Shown here piece after piece: positions 19,146-28,727 of a stretch of DNA of 64,000 nt. Numbering within the stretch: position 1 is the first letter of the stretch; every line of letters begins with the position of its first letter. Below the pieces are notes generated by a model. That model saw nothing but the letters and a program-made list of their open reading frames with translations, did not search any database and had not been told where the DNA came from. The stretch covers positions 1,784,501-1,848,500 of the forward strand of contig NZ_LGTC01000001.1 in NCBI RefSeq assembly GCF_001262605.1, read 5' to 3'. A program made the position numbers and the translations under genes. Source of the stretch: Pseudobacteroides cellulosolvens ATCC 35603 = DSM 2933. Lineage in GTDB: Bacteria; Bacillota; Clostridia; Acetivibrionales; DSM-2933.

Positions 19146-20576
19146 CTATATTTCCTTATAAAAAACCTTATATGCCTTATTCATTATATAAATATCAATT
19201 TTACTTGTAATTTCAAAAGGAGAGTGCATTGATAATACAGCTATTCCGCAGTCTATAACCTCTACTCCCAGATTGGCTAAAAATTGAGCGATGGTACCTC
19301 CCCCACCCTGGTCAACCTTACCAATTTCTCCTGTTTGCCAAGCTACCTGATTTTCGTTAAATATTTTCCTTAGCTTTGCAATAAATTCAGGGTTTGCTTC
19401 ACTACCTCCGACTTTCCCTCTTGCTCCGGTGTACTTCTGGAGTACTAGCCCTTTCCCCATAAATGATGCATTTCTTTTATCCTGCACCCCCTCATAATTG
19501 GGATCGACACCTGAATTTACATCAGCTGAGAGCATCATAGAATTTGATAGGCATAATCTTAAAATCATGTCATTATAGTTATCTGTGCTAAGAAAGCAGA
19601 GTTTTGCCAGAAAATTTTCAAAAAACACCGATTGAGCTCCTGTGTTACCCATGCTACCTATTTCTTCCTTGTCGGTTAGAAGGCATACAGCTGTTTTATC
19701 CACATCATGCATGTTCAATATTGCATCTAATGCAGCATATGAACAAACCCTGTCATCCTGCCCATAACTGCCCACAAAGCTTCTGTCCAGGCCAACATCA
19801 CTTGCCTTAAAAGCAGGCACAATCTCCAACTCTGCCGATACAAAATCCTCTTCAGTAATGCTGTACTTATCGTTTAAAAGCTTTAATATGTTTAGTTTTA
19901 CCTTGTCTTTAACCTTATCATCATCATAGGGAATTGATCCGAAAAGAACATTAAGGCCTTCGCCAGTAATAGCTTCACTCATTTTCTTCTGCATTTGATC
20001 CTGAGCTAAATGCGGCAGTAAATCTGTTATTGTAAAAACAGGATCGGAATCATCTTCCCCAATATTAACATCAATAACCTCTCCACTTATTTTTACGACA
20101 ACACCGTGTAATGCCAATGGAATTGTAACCCATTGATATTTTTTAATTCCGCCATAATAATGGGTTTTAAGAAGCACCATATCTGTATCTTCATATACAG
20201 GATTCTGTTTAAGATCAATTCTTGGAGAATCAATATGGGCCCCTACTATATTTACTCCATTCTCAAAGCAGTTTTTGCCTATAACAGCCAGTGCAACTGC
20301 TTTATTTCTATTAACTTGGTACACCTTCATCCCTGGACTTAGCTTTCCATCCTTCCCAAGGCTGTCTACAGATATAAATCCATTTTCTTCGGCCTTCTTA
20401 ACAGCTAATGCTGCAAACTCCCTTTCTGTTTTAGCACTGTTTAAGAACTGCTTATACTCTTCTGAAAACTTAAATGCAAGTTCCTTTTCCTTCTCATCAG
20501 TTTTTTCCCATATATTTTTACTGCTATGAGTAAGTTTTTCATTTAATAACTGTCCGCTTGTCTTGTTATCTTCCAT
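19146..20576 (-). CDS. M18 family zinc aminopeptidase
   Basis: Cytoplasmic metallo-aminopeptidase of 476 residues that releases N-terminal amino acids from peptides. The M18 zinc and catalytic motifs are visible: GAHIDSPRIDLK (histidine and aspartate), TDKEEIGSMG (catalytic glutamates), SADVNSGVDPNYEG and the late LSMHSPFEI histidine. A longer frame starts at 20615, but GGAGG lies five bases before ATG 20576, which I take as the start. It is transcribed ahead of the HAD phosphatase. Confidence 0.93.
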   Translation of the reverse strand: MEDNKTSGQLLNEKLTHSSKNIWEKTDEKEKELAFKFSEEYKQFLNSAKTEREFAALAVKKAEENGFISVDSLGKDGKLSPGMKVYQVNRNKAVALAVIGKNCFENGVNIVGAHIDSPRIDLKQNPVYEDTDMVLLKTHYYGGIKKYQWVTIPLALHGVVVKISGEVIDVNIGEDDSDPVFTITDLLPHLAQDQMQKKMSEAITGEGLNVLFGSIPYDDDKVKDKVKLNILKLLNDKYSITEEDFVSAELEIVPAFKASDVGLDRSFVGSYGQDDRVCSYAALDAILNMHDVDKTAVCLLTDKEEIGSMGNTGAQSVFFENFLAKLCFLSTDNYNDMILRLCLSNSMMLSADVNSGVDPNYEGVQDKRNASFMGKGLVLQKYTGARGKVGGSEANPEFIAKLRKIFNENQVAWQTGEIGKVDQGGGGTIAQFLANLGVEVIDCGIAVLSMHSPFEITSKIDIYIMNKAYKVFYKEI

Positions 20577-20731
20577 AAGTGCCTCCAAAATTATTGTAAA
20601 TATTGATTTTATCATTGTTATTATATACCCATTTTCTATTAAAATAAATAAAGTTTTACTATTAGTCTTCCCGCAATGCTATGGCGGCAATATATTCCAT
20701 GTGTAATATTAAAAAAAATTTTAAAAAAATG

Positions 20732-20760
20732 TTGACACAAACACTATATGCTAGTATAAT
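20732..20760 (+). promoter_or_regulatory. consensus promoter of tRNA-Leu
   Basis: TTGACA (20732-20737), a 17-base spacer and TATAAT (20755-20760), 29 bases before the tRNA. Both boxes match the sigma-A consensus exactly. Confidence 0.85.
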
Positions 20761-20789
20761 AAATTTGCTGCTTGAGACAGCGACCACTT

Positions 20790-20871
20790 GCGGGAGTGGC
20801 GGAACTGGCAGACGCGCACGTTTGAGGGCGTGTGGGCGACCGTACGGGTTCAAGTCCCGTCTTCCGCACCA
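20790..20871 (+). tRNA. tRNA-Leu (anticodon GAG)
   Basis: Acceptor GCGGGAG pairs with CTTCCGC. The anticodon stem CACGT/GCGTG encloses loop TTGAGGG with anticodon GAG. A class II variable arm and the T arm ACGGG-TTCAAGT-CCCGT are present, and the 3' CCA is encoded (20869-20871). Confidence 0.96.
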
Positions 20872-20916
20872 AAACAAAGAGCCTTACTTTAAAAGTAAGG
20901 CTCTTTGTTTATTTTA
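20872..20916 (+). terminator. terminator after tRNA-Leu
   Basis: Very long stem AAACAAAGAGCCTTACTT/AAGTAAGGCTCTTTGTTT with a 3-base loop, followed by ATTTTA. It also faces the convergent nitroreductase gene. Confidence 0.85.
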
Positions 20917-20965
20917 CTTTCAGACTTAGCAAATTATGATCCTTTTAATTTTGACATATGTTAAT

Positions 20966-21565
20966 TTACTTTTTTACCATTACCCTCTCGAAAATAGGCT
21001 GAAAACTTTTCTCATCAGGTTTTGCAACTACATTTCCAAAGGGCATTTGTGCAATGAGTTTCCAATTTTCCGGAACATTCCACTCTTTTCTGATATCTTC
21101 ATCAATTAGCGGATTATAGTGCTGCAACGATACACCAAGTCCTTCAACCTCAAGAGAAGTCCAGACTATAAACTGTAGCATCCCTGACGCTTGCTGTGAC
21201 CATACCGGAAAGTTATCCTTGTATAAAGCAAACTGCTCCTGAAGATACTTCACAACATTTTGATCCTCAAAGAACAATACAGTTCCATAACCGCTTTTAA
21301 ATCCGTTAATCCTATCTTCCGTCTGTGGAAAGTTTTCCTTAGGTACAATTTTTCTCAAAGCCTCTTTTGTCATATCCCAAAGCTTATCATGATGTTGGTT
21401 CAAAAGAACAATTGCCCTTCCGCTCTGTGAATTAAATGCCGTGGGGGCAAACTTCACTGAGTTTTCTACTATTTCAACAATTCTGTCTTCAGGAACAACT
21501 TTTTCCTTGCCAATTCCATAGTATGTCCTTCTATTCTCAACGGCTTTATAAAAATCCATGCTCAT
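20966..21565 (-). CDS. nitroreductase family FMN oxidoreductase
   Basis: Protein of 199 residues with the nitroreductase fold, close to the Frm2/YdgI-like subgroup. Motifs are the N-terminal ENRRTYYG (FMN phosphate-binding arginines), APTAFNSQSGRAIVL near residues 40-54, WSQQASGMLQFIVWTSLEVEGLGVSLQHYNP and the C-terminal MPFGN. Enzymes of this type reduce nitro-aromatics or other acceptors with NAD(P)H; the physiological substrate is unknown. The start is ATG 21565 after GAGGTGG. Confidence 0.9.
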   Translation of the reverse strand: MSMDFYKAVENRRTYYGIGKEKVVPEDRIVEIVENSVKFAPTAFNSQSGRAIVLLNQHHDKLWDMTKEALRKIVPKENFPQTEDRINGFKSGYGTVLFFEDQNVVKYLQEQFALYKDNFPVWSQQASGMLQFIVWTSLEVEGLGVSLQHYNPLIDEDIRKEWNVPENWKLIAQMPFGNVVAKPDEKSFQPIFERVMVKK

Positions 21566-21679
21566 ATTACCACCTCAAAGTTTATTTGTAATTTTTATTT
21601 TGTGTCTTACATTTATATACCCTATGAATTAGAGATGGTAACAGGAGCTTTTCATAAATAGTCTTGATTAATACTTGCT

Positions 21680-22576
21680 CTAGTTGCCAATGGGCAAGTA
21701 AATAGTAAAACAGCTACCTTCTCCCTCTTTACTTTCAACTTCTATGCTGCCCCCGAGCAGCTCAACCAGTTGCTTAACATTGTAAATATCTAATTCCTTA
21801 CTCATTGCTCTCTTGCTAACATAGCATTTATCAGTGATCATAAAGAACTCATCAAATACAAAATCCATCTCATCCTTAGTAAAACCTTTACCCTCATCCT
21901 GCAGCATTATACAATAGGTTGAATCCTTAATATCTATTTTTAGCCTTATTGTTCCTCTTAAAGTATCCTTTATAGAATGAGATAACAGATCCGTTAATAT
22001 TCTCCTAAACTTCAAACGGTCACTATATATTGGAATACTCTCTTCAGAATATAAAATCCGTTCAAATTTTAAATCCTTATTGGTAGTTGTATTCATAAAG
22101 TGATTTATTACTTCATCAACCACCTCAATAATATTAAATAAGTCCTTTTTTGGTTCTACTTGAAAATTTTCAGCTTTTACAATTAAGTTTGCATTACCTA
22201 TAGCATCAAGTAGTTCCTTTGATTCAATCCTTATTTTTAATAACCTATTTATTTCTTCATTTGACAATGCACTTCTGTTTTCTTTTAACAAATTAGAGGT
22301 AAACCGAATGATTGAATTTAGGTAAATTCCAATATCTTCAGTAACAAATTTAGAAATGTCATTCTTGAGTTGGTTTACCTTCTTTATCCTATCGTTATAA
22401 TCTTGAATTTTTTCAATATCACTATGCAGTATTGATTCTCTTTTGCATAATATATCTTTTGTTTTTTTAATCTTAATCCCTAATGCATCTATCTCAGAAT
22501 ATGGCTTTATATCTTTTGCAGCCCTATAATCTTTTCCTTTAGTTTTTTTACATCTACTTAAGTTTAATATGCACAT
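21680..22576 (-). CDS. degenerate histidine-kinase-like protein (HATPase fold, no H-box)
   Basis: Soluble protein of 298 residues at the downstream end of the signalling island, following a receiver gene. A coiled-coil N-terminal half leads to a segment aligned with a kinase dimerisation domain (KFVTEDIGIYLNSIIRFT), but the phospho-accepting histidine is absent. The ATPase-like half keeps a G1-type DEGKGF, but the N-box is altered (ILTDLLSHSIKDT) and the glycine-rich G2 motif is missing; the C-terminal LLGGSIEVESKEGEG is normal. It probably binds or regulates rather than phosphorylates. The start is ATG 22576 after GAGGAT, not the upstream GTG. Confidence 0.75.
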   Translation of the reverse strand: MCILNLSRCKKTKGKDYRAAKDIKPYSEIDALGIKIKKTKDILCKRESILHSDIEKIQDYNDRIKKVNQLKNDISKFVTEDIGIYLNSIIRFTSNLLKENRSALSNEEINRLLKIRIESKELLDAIGNANLIVKAENFQVEPKKDLFNIIEVVDEVINHFMNTTTNKDLKFERILYSEESIPIYSDRLKFRRILTDLLSHSIKDTLRGTIRLKIDIKDSTYCIMLQDEGKGFTKDEMDFVFDEFFMITDKCYVSKRAMSKELDIYNVKQLVELLGGSIEVESKEGEGSCFTIYLPIGN

Positions 22577-22635
22577 AATTATCCTCACATTCCGTTCCCA
22601 AAAAAGCACAGTTATTGGTATACCACAATTTAGAA

Positions 22636-23028
22636 TTAAATCAATCCCAACTCCTGAAGTGCATTTATCAGTTTAACCTTTTCAACAGGCTTAACAAGAT
22701 ATGCCTCACATTGCTCCCTGAATGCCTTTCTAATATTTTCAGCATCACCTAAAGCTGTAGTCATTATAATTTTCACTCCATCCAACCCCCCAATTCCTTC
22801 ATTTCTCTCATATTCCCTTACTTTACATAATACTTCCTGACCACTCATCTCCGGCATCATAATATCTAAACACAAAAGATCATACTGTTTTCCTTCATCC
22901 CACGCCGCTTTAAATGCCTCAAATGCCTTACGCCCGTTTATCGCGACATCGCATACGCCGTAAGGTGTGAGAAAAGCCTCTAAAATACTCTGACTGACAA
23001 TGTCATCTTCAGCAATTAGAATTCTCAT
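22636..23028 (-). CDS. single-domain response regulator (CheY-like)
   Basis: Receiver domain alone, 130 residues, with no output domain. It has the acidic pair EDD (residues 7-9), phospho-acceptor aspartate in LLCLDIMMPEMSG, switch threonine in IIMTTAL and lysine in YLVKPVEK. It would receive phosphate from one of the hybrid kinases or HPt proteins encoded upstream. The start is ATG 23028 after AGGAGGA. It is followed by the degenerate kinase. Confidence 0.9.
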   Translation of the reverse strand: MRILIAEDDIVSQSILEAFLTPYGVCDVAINGRKAFEAFKAAWDEGKQYDLLCLDIMMPEMSGQEVLCKVREYERNEGIGGLDGVKIIMTTALGDAENIRKAFREQCEAYLVKPVEKVKLINALQELGLI

Positions 23029-23067
23029 GGATAATTCCTCCTGAAAATTTATTTTTAAATAATACCT

Positions 23068-25278
23068 TTAAACTATTTGTTTTTCAAAGCTAACACAATA
23101 ATCCTTTAAGATATCTACTTCTTTTATAAATCTGCTTAGTGTTGTCTCAACACTATCAAATTTTGATAAACTACCTGCTCTTTCCAGTTCATATGCTAAA
23201 TCATATACTTTCACAGCATGGAAATTTGCCACCATTCCCTTAATTTCATGAGCAAGCTCTTCAATTCGTACGGAATTTCTATTTTTTATATTCTCCGATA
23301 AAGTAGTTATTTTTTCATCTATTCCACTTAAGAAAAAATTAATTAATTTTGAAACTAATTCCCTATCTCCATCAAGCTTTGCTACCAGTCTATCAAGATC
23401 AGCAGGCATTTTTTCTTCAATAACGTTCCCGGACTTTTTAATTCTGTTAATAACAATATGTTGAATCTGCTTATACAATTCGTCGGGATTTATAGGTTTT
23501 GATAAATATCCATCCATCCCGGCCTTCAAACATTGTTCTTTATCCCCCATAACTGCATTTGCAGTTAATGCAATTATGGGAGTATAGATGCCGCTTATCC
23601 TTTCTTCTTCTCTGATTATTCTCGTGGCTTCAAAGCCATCCATACCAGGCATTCTGATATCCATAAGAATCACATCAAAATTATCCGAGCGGATAAGCCC
23701 GATTGCATCTTGACCGTTACCAATAACAACAACTTCCCAACCCTTTCGTTTTAGTAACTCAACTGCTATCCTTTGGTTTACCAGATTATCCTCTACAAGA
23801 AGAATTTTTAGCTCAGTATGGCTTGAAATTTCATTGAAAACCATTCCTTCTGTTATCGTTTCACCATTTAATACTAGACTTGAATCTAAGTTATCACCCG
23901 GTAAAGGATTATTTTCTACGGTAGTTACCAATAATTCCAACAGTTGTGATTGCTTTAAGGGTTTCATGATACAGGCAACAGCACCATAAACGTCTGATTC
24001 ATAACAATAATCTTCCATATCTAAAGAGGAGTGCATCATTATTATGGTATTGAAAAAATGCAGCCCAATTCTTACTTTTTCGATAAAAGATATCCCGTCC
24101 ATGTCAGTCAATTGTGCATCAAAAAGTACCACATCAATAAGTTTTCCACGTGCAGCACTGTTTTCCAGAATGTGCAGTCCATCTTGAGCATTGGATGCCG
24201 ATAATGGTACCATGCCCCACTGTTCAATCAAATCCCTTATAAACATACTGTTAGTAGCATTATCGTCTATTATAAGCACTTGTAAGCCCCGTAGTCTTTT
24301 ATAGATATCAATTGGGTTGTTGTTTTCAGCTGTATATTCATCAATATGGAATCTTGCTGTAAAGCAAAATTCACTCCCCTTCTCATTAGTACTATCAATC
24401 CAAATCGAGCCCTCCATCATCTCTGTAAGCTGCTTTGAAATAGCCAGTCCAAGTCCTGTACCATTATGTCTCTTTGCGTGGGCTGAATCAATCTGACTAA
24501 AGCTCTTGAATAATAAGTTTTGCTTATCTGACGGAATTCCAGGGCCGCTATCTTTTACAGAAAATTTAATTACAATACTGCCGCCGTCTATTTCCAACTT
24601 TTTTACATTAACTACAATTTCACCTCTTTCAGTAAACTTCACAGCATTGCTTACAAGGTTTGACACAATTTGCCCCAACCTGCCCGGATCCCCTGTAACA
24701 TACGCAGGAACATCCTTTTCAATATTACAGACAAGTTCTATGGACTTTTCATATGCATGTACAGCAAAACTGCTGACCGACTCCTCAACCACATCAATCA
24801 AATTGAATTTTACATTTTCAAGTTCCATCTTCCTTGCTTCTATTTTCGAAAAGTCTAAAATATCGTTAATTATATTAAGAAGTGAATGTGCTGAGGTCTT
24901 AAGCATTCTCATATATTGACTCTGCTGCTTTGTCATTTCAGTAAAATTTAATAAATCTATTATCCCGATTACGCCATTTAAAGGTGTTCTTATCTCATGA
25001 CTCATATTTGCAAGAAATTCACTTTTTGCAAGGTTTGCCGTCTCAGCAGCTTCCATAGCCTTTCTTAATTCGTTCTCAGACCGTTTACGTTCTGTTATAT
25101 CTTCAAAAAGTGTTGCAAAATAATATTTTTCAGTACAATATGCCGATACATCAAACCACCTTTTAAGATGTTCAACATACCTTTCAAATCTTATAACTGC
25201 TCCTTCAAGAGCAACCATTCCATAGTCATCAATCCAGCTAAAGTTCTCAAAATTCATTTCCGTTATCAACTCAGACAT
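23068..25278 (-). CDS. hybrid sensor kinase, C-terminal part (PAS end-HisKA-HATPase-REC-REC-HPt), frameshifted
   Basis: 736 residues that begin in the middle of a PAS domain whose first half is the end of the upstream frame (25266-26345). Order: PAS end with [12 protein letters not shown], HisKA with [18 protein letters not shown], HATPase with DSGPGI and [11 protein letters not shown], a first receiver with weak motifs, a second canonical receiver ([19 protein letters not shown]), and an HPt domain with [13 protein letters not shown]. This is a complete internal phosphorelay. The frames meet at an A7 run (25278-25284); one more A would join GKK to MSELITE. A ribosome binding site lies about 14 bases before ATG 25278, too far to be convincing. 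Confidence 0.85.
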   Translation of the reverse strand: MSELITEMNFENFSWIDDYGMVALEGAVIRFERYVEHLKRWFDVSAYCTEKYYFATLFEDITERKRSENELRKAMEAAETANLAKSEFLANMSHEIRTPLNGVIGIIDLLNFTEMTKQQSQYMRMLKTSAHSLLNIINDILDFSKIEARKMELENVKFNLIDVVEESVSSFAVHAYEKSIELVCNIEKDVPAYVTGDPGRLGQIVSNLVSNAVKFTERGEIVVNVKKLEIDGGSIVIKFSVKDSGPGIPSDKQNLLFKSFSQIDSAHAKRHNGTGLGLAISKQLTEMMEGSIWIDSTNEKGSEFCFTARFHIDEYTAENNNPIDIYKRLRGLQVLIIDDNATNSMFIRDLIEQWGMVPLSASNAQDGLHILENSAARGKLIDVVLFDAQLTDMDGISFIEKVRIGLHFFNTIIMMHSSLDMEDYCYESDVYGAVACIMKPLKQSQLLELLVTTVENNPLPGDNLDSSLVLNGETITEGMVFNEISSHTELKILLVEDNLVNQRIAVELLKRKGWEVVVIGNGQDAIGLIRSDNFDVILMDIRMPGMDGFEATRIIREEERISGIYTPIIALTANAVMGDKEQCLKAGMDGYLSKPINPDELYKQIQHIVINRIKKSGNVIEEKMPADLDRLVAKLDGDRELVSKLINFFLSGIDEKITTLSENIKNRNSVRIEELAHEIKGMVANFHAVKVYDLAYELERAGSLSKFDSVETTLSRFIKEVDILKDYCVSFEKQIV

Positions 25279-26345
25279 TTTTTTCCATAAATCTCCTCAC
25301 TTTTTATACCAGTGTATTCTTCAAATGCCCTATTTACTTCTAAAAACTCATAATCAACAGGTTTATTATCTTCATTTACAATTATCCTGTGGTGTGCAAA
25401 ACAATTATGCATATTTTCAAACAGAGACCTATATTTTGCTTCATTCTTCTTAAGTTTTTGTTCCATACTCTTGTGAGACGTTATATCACGCACTATTGAT
25501 ACAACCTGACAGTTATCTATAGCAGCAAAGTTAGCTTCAAAACAGCGTGTTTCCCCATTTACATTATGACTGTATTCAAGAAACCTTGTTTTTCCTGTTG
25601 TTAATACCTCTTTAATTATATTTAGTATATTAGCCGGGACTTGCTCCGTAATTATCTCATATACTTTTTTCCCGATCATTTCCATTGACTTTTGGGTTGG
25701 ATATTCCTTTGGAAGGCTGCATTCCATTACAACCCCTTTATCATCCAGCACAAATACCATATCCGGCATTGCACTTATAATCGCTTTCATCTTTGACTGG
25801 CTTTCTGCAAGTTTTTTCTGTTGTTTGACCATATGCCTTAAATATAAGTAAAGAAATACTGAAATACCTATTAAAAAGCTTAAGTAATATATCCTATTTG
25901 TATGAGGACTTTTGACAAGAAAAGCTGCTGCAATTGCTAGTACATTTATTATAATTTCATAAATTAAAACATAATTTATGTTATTAAGTAATAAACTGAC
26001 ACAACAAACAACTATAGGTAACGTAATACAATATATCGGTGCAAGACTGCTCAGATAATTCAGATATACAATGTATAAGCTAGTAATGGCCAATAATCCC
26101 TGAACCCAAACCACCATTCGATTTTTCATATATTTATTAATGTATGATAGAATTGTCAAAATCACTGCAATTACTGAGAATATATACTTTCCTATCCAGG
26201 GATCGACCATGGATGGATCGGTTAACTTGATAATCTGCACCAGTGAGGGCTGAAGAACAGCCACAAGTAAACATATTGCACGATATAGGTTAATATTTCC
26301 ATGCAATTCCAATCCTTGATTAAACAAGTTTTGATTGCGTATCAA
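25266..26345 (-). CDS. hybrid sensor kinase, N-terminal membrane and PAS part, frameshifted
   Basis: 359 residues. About six or seven membrane helices (roughly 18-170) form an integral membrane sensor. A first PAS domain follows ([18 protein letters not shown] ... [12 protein letters not shown]), then the first half of a second PAS ([18 protein letters not shown] ... [11 protein letters not shown]). The frame stops after [10 protein letters not shown], where homologous proteins run on; the missing half is in the next frame at 25278. The start is TTG 26345 behind GGGAGAG. Together the two frames describe one kinase of about 1,095 residues, so a base error, decay or slippage must be considered. 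Confidence 0.82.
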   Translation of the reverse strand: MIRNQNLFNQGLELHGNINLYRAICLLVAVLQPSLVQIIKLTDPSMVDPWIGKYIFSVIAVILTILSYINKYMKNRMVVWVQGLLAITSLYIVYLNYLSSLAPIYCITLPIVVCCVSLLLNNINYVLIYEIIINVLAIAAAFLVKSPHTNRIYYLSFLIGISVFLYLYLRHMVKQQKKLAESQSKMKAIISAMPDMVFVLDDKGVVMECSLPKEYPTQKSMEMIGKKVYEIITEQVPANILNIIKEVLTTGKTRFLEYSHNVNGETRCFEANFAAIDNCQVVSIVRDITSHKSMEQKLKKNEAKYRSLFENMHNCFAHHRIIVNEDNKPVDYEFLEVNRAFEEYTGIKSEEIYGKKCLS

Positions 26346-26409
26346 GTTTTCTCTCCCTGAATTAGTAAAAATGTCTATCAGTCCTTCCTTTTAAATATCA
26401 AATTTAATG

Positions 26410-28268
26410 CTATATGAAAAGTGATTGATTTTTTACATCCATTTTTTGCAATCTAAAGGTTATATCAAACATTAAGATTGTACCAGTCCCAACCTCACTC
26501 TTGATACAAATTGTTCCTCCTAATGCCCCAACAAGCCTTTTGGCCATAGCAAGTCCCAGGCCCACTCCTCCATGTTTTCGTGTATATGAGCCATCCACCT
26601 GGCTAAAGCTATCAAATTTGCTGTCAATTTTGCTCTCCGGAATACCAATACCTGTGTCTTTTAAAGAGAATCTAATCATTACCTTTTCTTCATTGACAGG
26701 ATTATAATCAATAGATAGAGTAATATCACCTTTTTCTGTGAACTTGATTGCATTATCAACAAGGCACATAAGCAAACGTCTCAGTAATTCCGGATCACCA
26801 ACTAGTAATGTTGGAACATTTGGACTGATTAAATAAAAGATTTCAACGCATTTTTTACTTGAATGACATCTAAAGAACTCAAAAATTTTATCTATGGTTT
26901 TTATAAGATTAAAATTGATTTCCTGAACCTCCAGTCTGTTAGATTCTATTTCAGAAAAAAATAGAATCTGGTTAACAATTTGAGCCAGTGAATTTGCTGA
27001 AGCCTTGACTATGCTCAAATACTCTCTTTGCTTTACCCCCAGCTCTGTAGATAGTAAAACATCTGTCATGCCCACTATTCCATTTAATGGTGTTCTTATT
27101 TCATGACTCATATTTGCCAAAAACTCACTTTTTGCTGCATTAGCCGCTTCAACAGCTTCTTTTGCTTTTTTCCATTCTGTTATATCACGGGATATTGACA
27201 TGACGACCATTTGGTCTTTTAGTTCAAAGATATATGCACTTATTTGAACCGGTATAATCCGTCCATCACATGTAATATTAATCATTTCAAATGTATGGCT
27301 GCCTTTCTCCAAAAGAATCTTCATGTTTTCAGCTAACTTGCTTTTATATTCGTCATTTATCAAATCTGTAGGTGATAGCTGCAAAAGCTCCTCCCTTGCA
27401 TAGCCTAATCTATTTATAGCTGCATCATTTACTTCAATAATTTTGCCAAGTTTATTATCATTTGTTATTTGTGTTACAAAAATTGCATCCTTCGCACCGT
27501 TGAATAATTCTCTGAATTTTTTTTCGCTTTCTATAAGGGCTTCATCCATAAGTTTTTTTTGAGTGATATCATAGCATGACCCAATATAGCCCGAAAAGTT
27601 TCCGTTTAAATCAACAAATGGCTTGCCTATACTATATATCCACCTGTATTCTCCATCATACCGTCTTAAACGACATTCCATTTCAAAAGGCTTTTTCAAA
27701 TTAAATGAAGTAATATAAGTCTCATAACAGTTGTTTAAATCATCCGGATGCACAGCTTCAGTCCAACCACTCCCCTGTTCCTGTTCAAATGTACGCCCGG
27801 TAAAATTGAGCCAATTTGTATTTACATAATCACATTTTGAGTCAGTACCCGCCCTCCAAATAAGGGCAGGAAAATCCTCCAGGATATTCAAATAAAAATC
27901 CCTTGATTTTTCTAATTCTTCTTTTGTTTTAACCAGCTCAGCATTTTTCTCTTCCAGAGTTATACGCTGAAATCGCAAGTTGTCAATCGCCTTACCTAAA
28001 AAAATACCAATAACTATATAGATAAAAATTCCTGAAAACACTGCATGCTTATTAGTCCTTAAAATTGGATCTACCAGTATGTCAGCTGCCAAAATAAGGA
28101 TTCCCCATAATGTAGATATTACTCCGCCTCGAAATCCCCATAATGCTGTAGCACATATGACCAGAAAGACTCCAAATATACCTTTTAACGGCTTGACACA
28201 TAGTAGGTTAATAGCGGCAATATAAGTGAATACAAAATTACTACAACAAAAGCCAATTTTTTTTTCAT
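26410..28268 (-). CDS. membrane PAS sensor histidine kinase, probable N-terminal frameshift
   Basis: Histidine kinase with a hydrophobic N-terminus of about four helices, two PAS domains (FYLNILEDFPALIWRAG ... IGSCYDITQKK, then FRELFNGAKDAIFVT ... SISRDITEWKK), HisKA with [18 protein letters not shown] and HATPase (VDNAIKFTEKGDI, DTGIGIP, GVGLGLAMAKR). It has no receiver; a stand-alone receiver is encoded upstream. The long frame can be extended to 28356, but the strong GGGGGGAG site precedes ATG 28268, in a different frame, at an A9 run. That frame reads a good membrane helix (MKKKLAFVVVILYSLILP) and stops after 27 codons. A one-base shift near the start is therefore likely. Confidence 0.8.
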
Positions 28269-28340
28269 TGAAGTCTCCCCCCTTGACTACTGTTTTAATA
28301 TAAATCATGAAATATATAATGTCATTAGCAATATTTTCTT

Positions 28341-28709
28341 CTATCTTAATAAGCAACTGCTAATCAGCCTGTCAATGCTTGCTTTCAGTCTTTCTTCATT
28401 TATAGGTTTTACCAGAAAATCCTTGGCACCAAGCTTCATAGCCTCTATGACAAATGGTTCCTGCCCTAGAGCAGTAACCATTATTATCCTGGCTCCCTTA
28501 TCTATTTCAAGAATTCTTTTTACGGCTTCTATCCCATCCATCTTAGGCATGGTAATATCCATTGTAATGATATCAGGCATTTCAGTCTTATACTTTTGAA
28601 TTGCTTCTTCTCCGTCTTGAGCTTCACAGGTTTCAAAGCAATATTTATGTAAATATGTTTTAATCTTTTCTCTCATGAACAAGGCATCATCTACAATCAT
28701 AATTTTCAA
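28341..28709 (-). CDS. single-domain response regulator (CheY-like)
   Basis: Receiver domain of 122 residues. Motifs are the acidic pair in IMIVDDALFM, phospho-aspartate in IITMDITMPKMDG, switch threonine in IIMVTALG and lysine in FLVKPINE. The start was placed at TTG 28709, six bases after GAGAGGTG; a GTG at 28718 overlaps that site. It is encoded immediately after the CheA gene and before a membrane PAS kinase, so it could take phosphate from either. Confidence 0.88.
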   Translation of the reverse strand: MKIMIVDDALFMREKIKTYLHKYCFETCEAQDGEEAIQKYKTEMPDIITMDITMPKMDGIEAVKRILEIDKGARIIMVTALGQEPFVIEAMKLGAKDFLVKPINEERLKASIDRLISSCLLR

Positions 28710-28727
28710 GAAAATCACCTCTCTCTT

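Noticed and set aside
20662..20929. Two open frames across tRNA-Leu
   Set aside because: They overlap the tRNA, its promoter and its terminator, so they are not protein genes.
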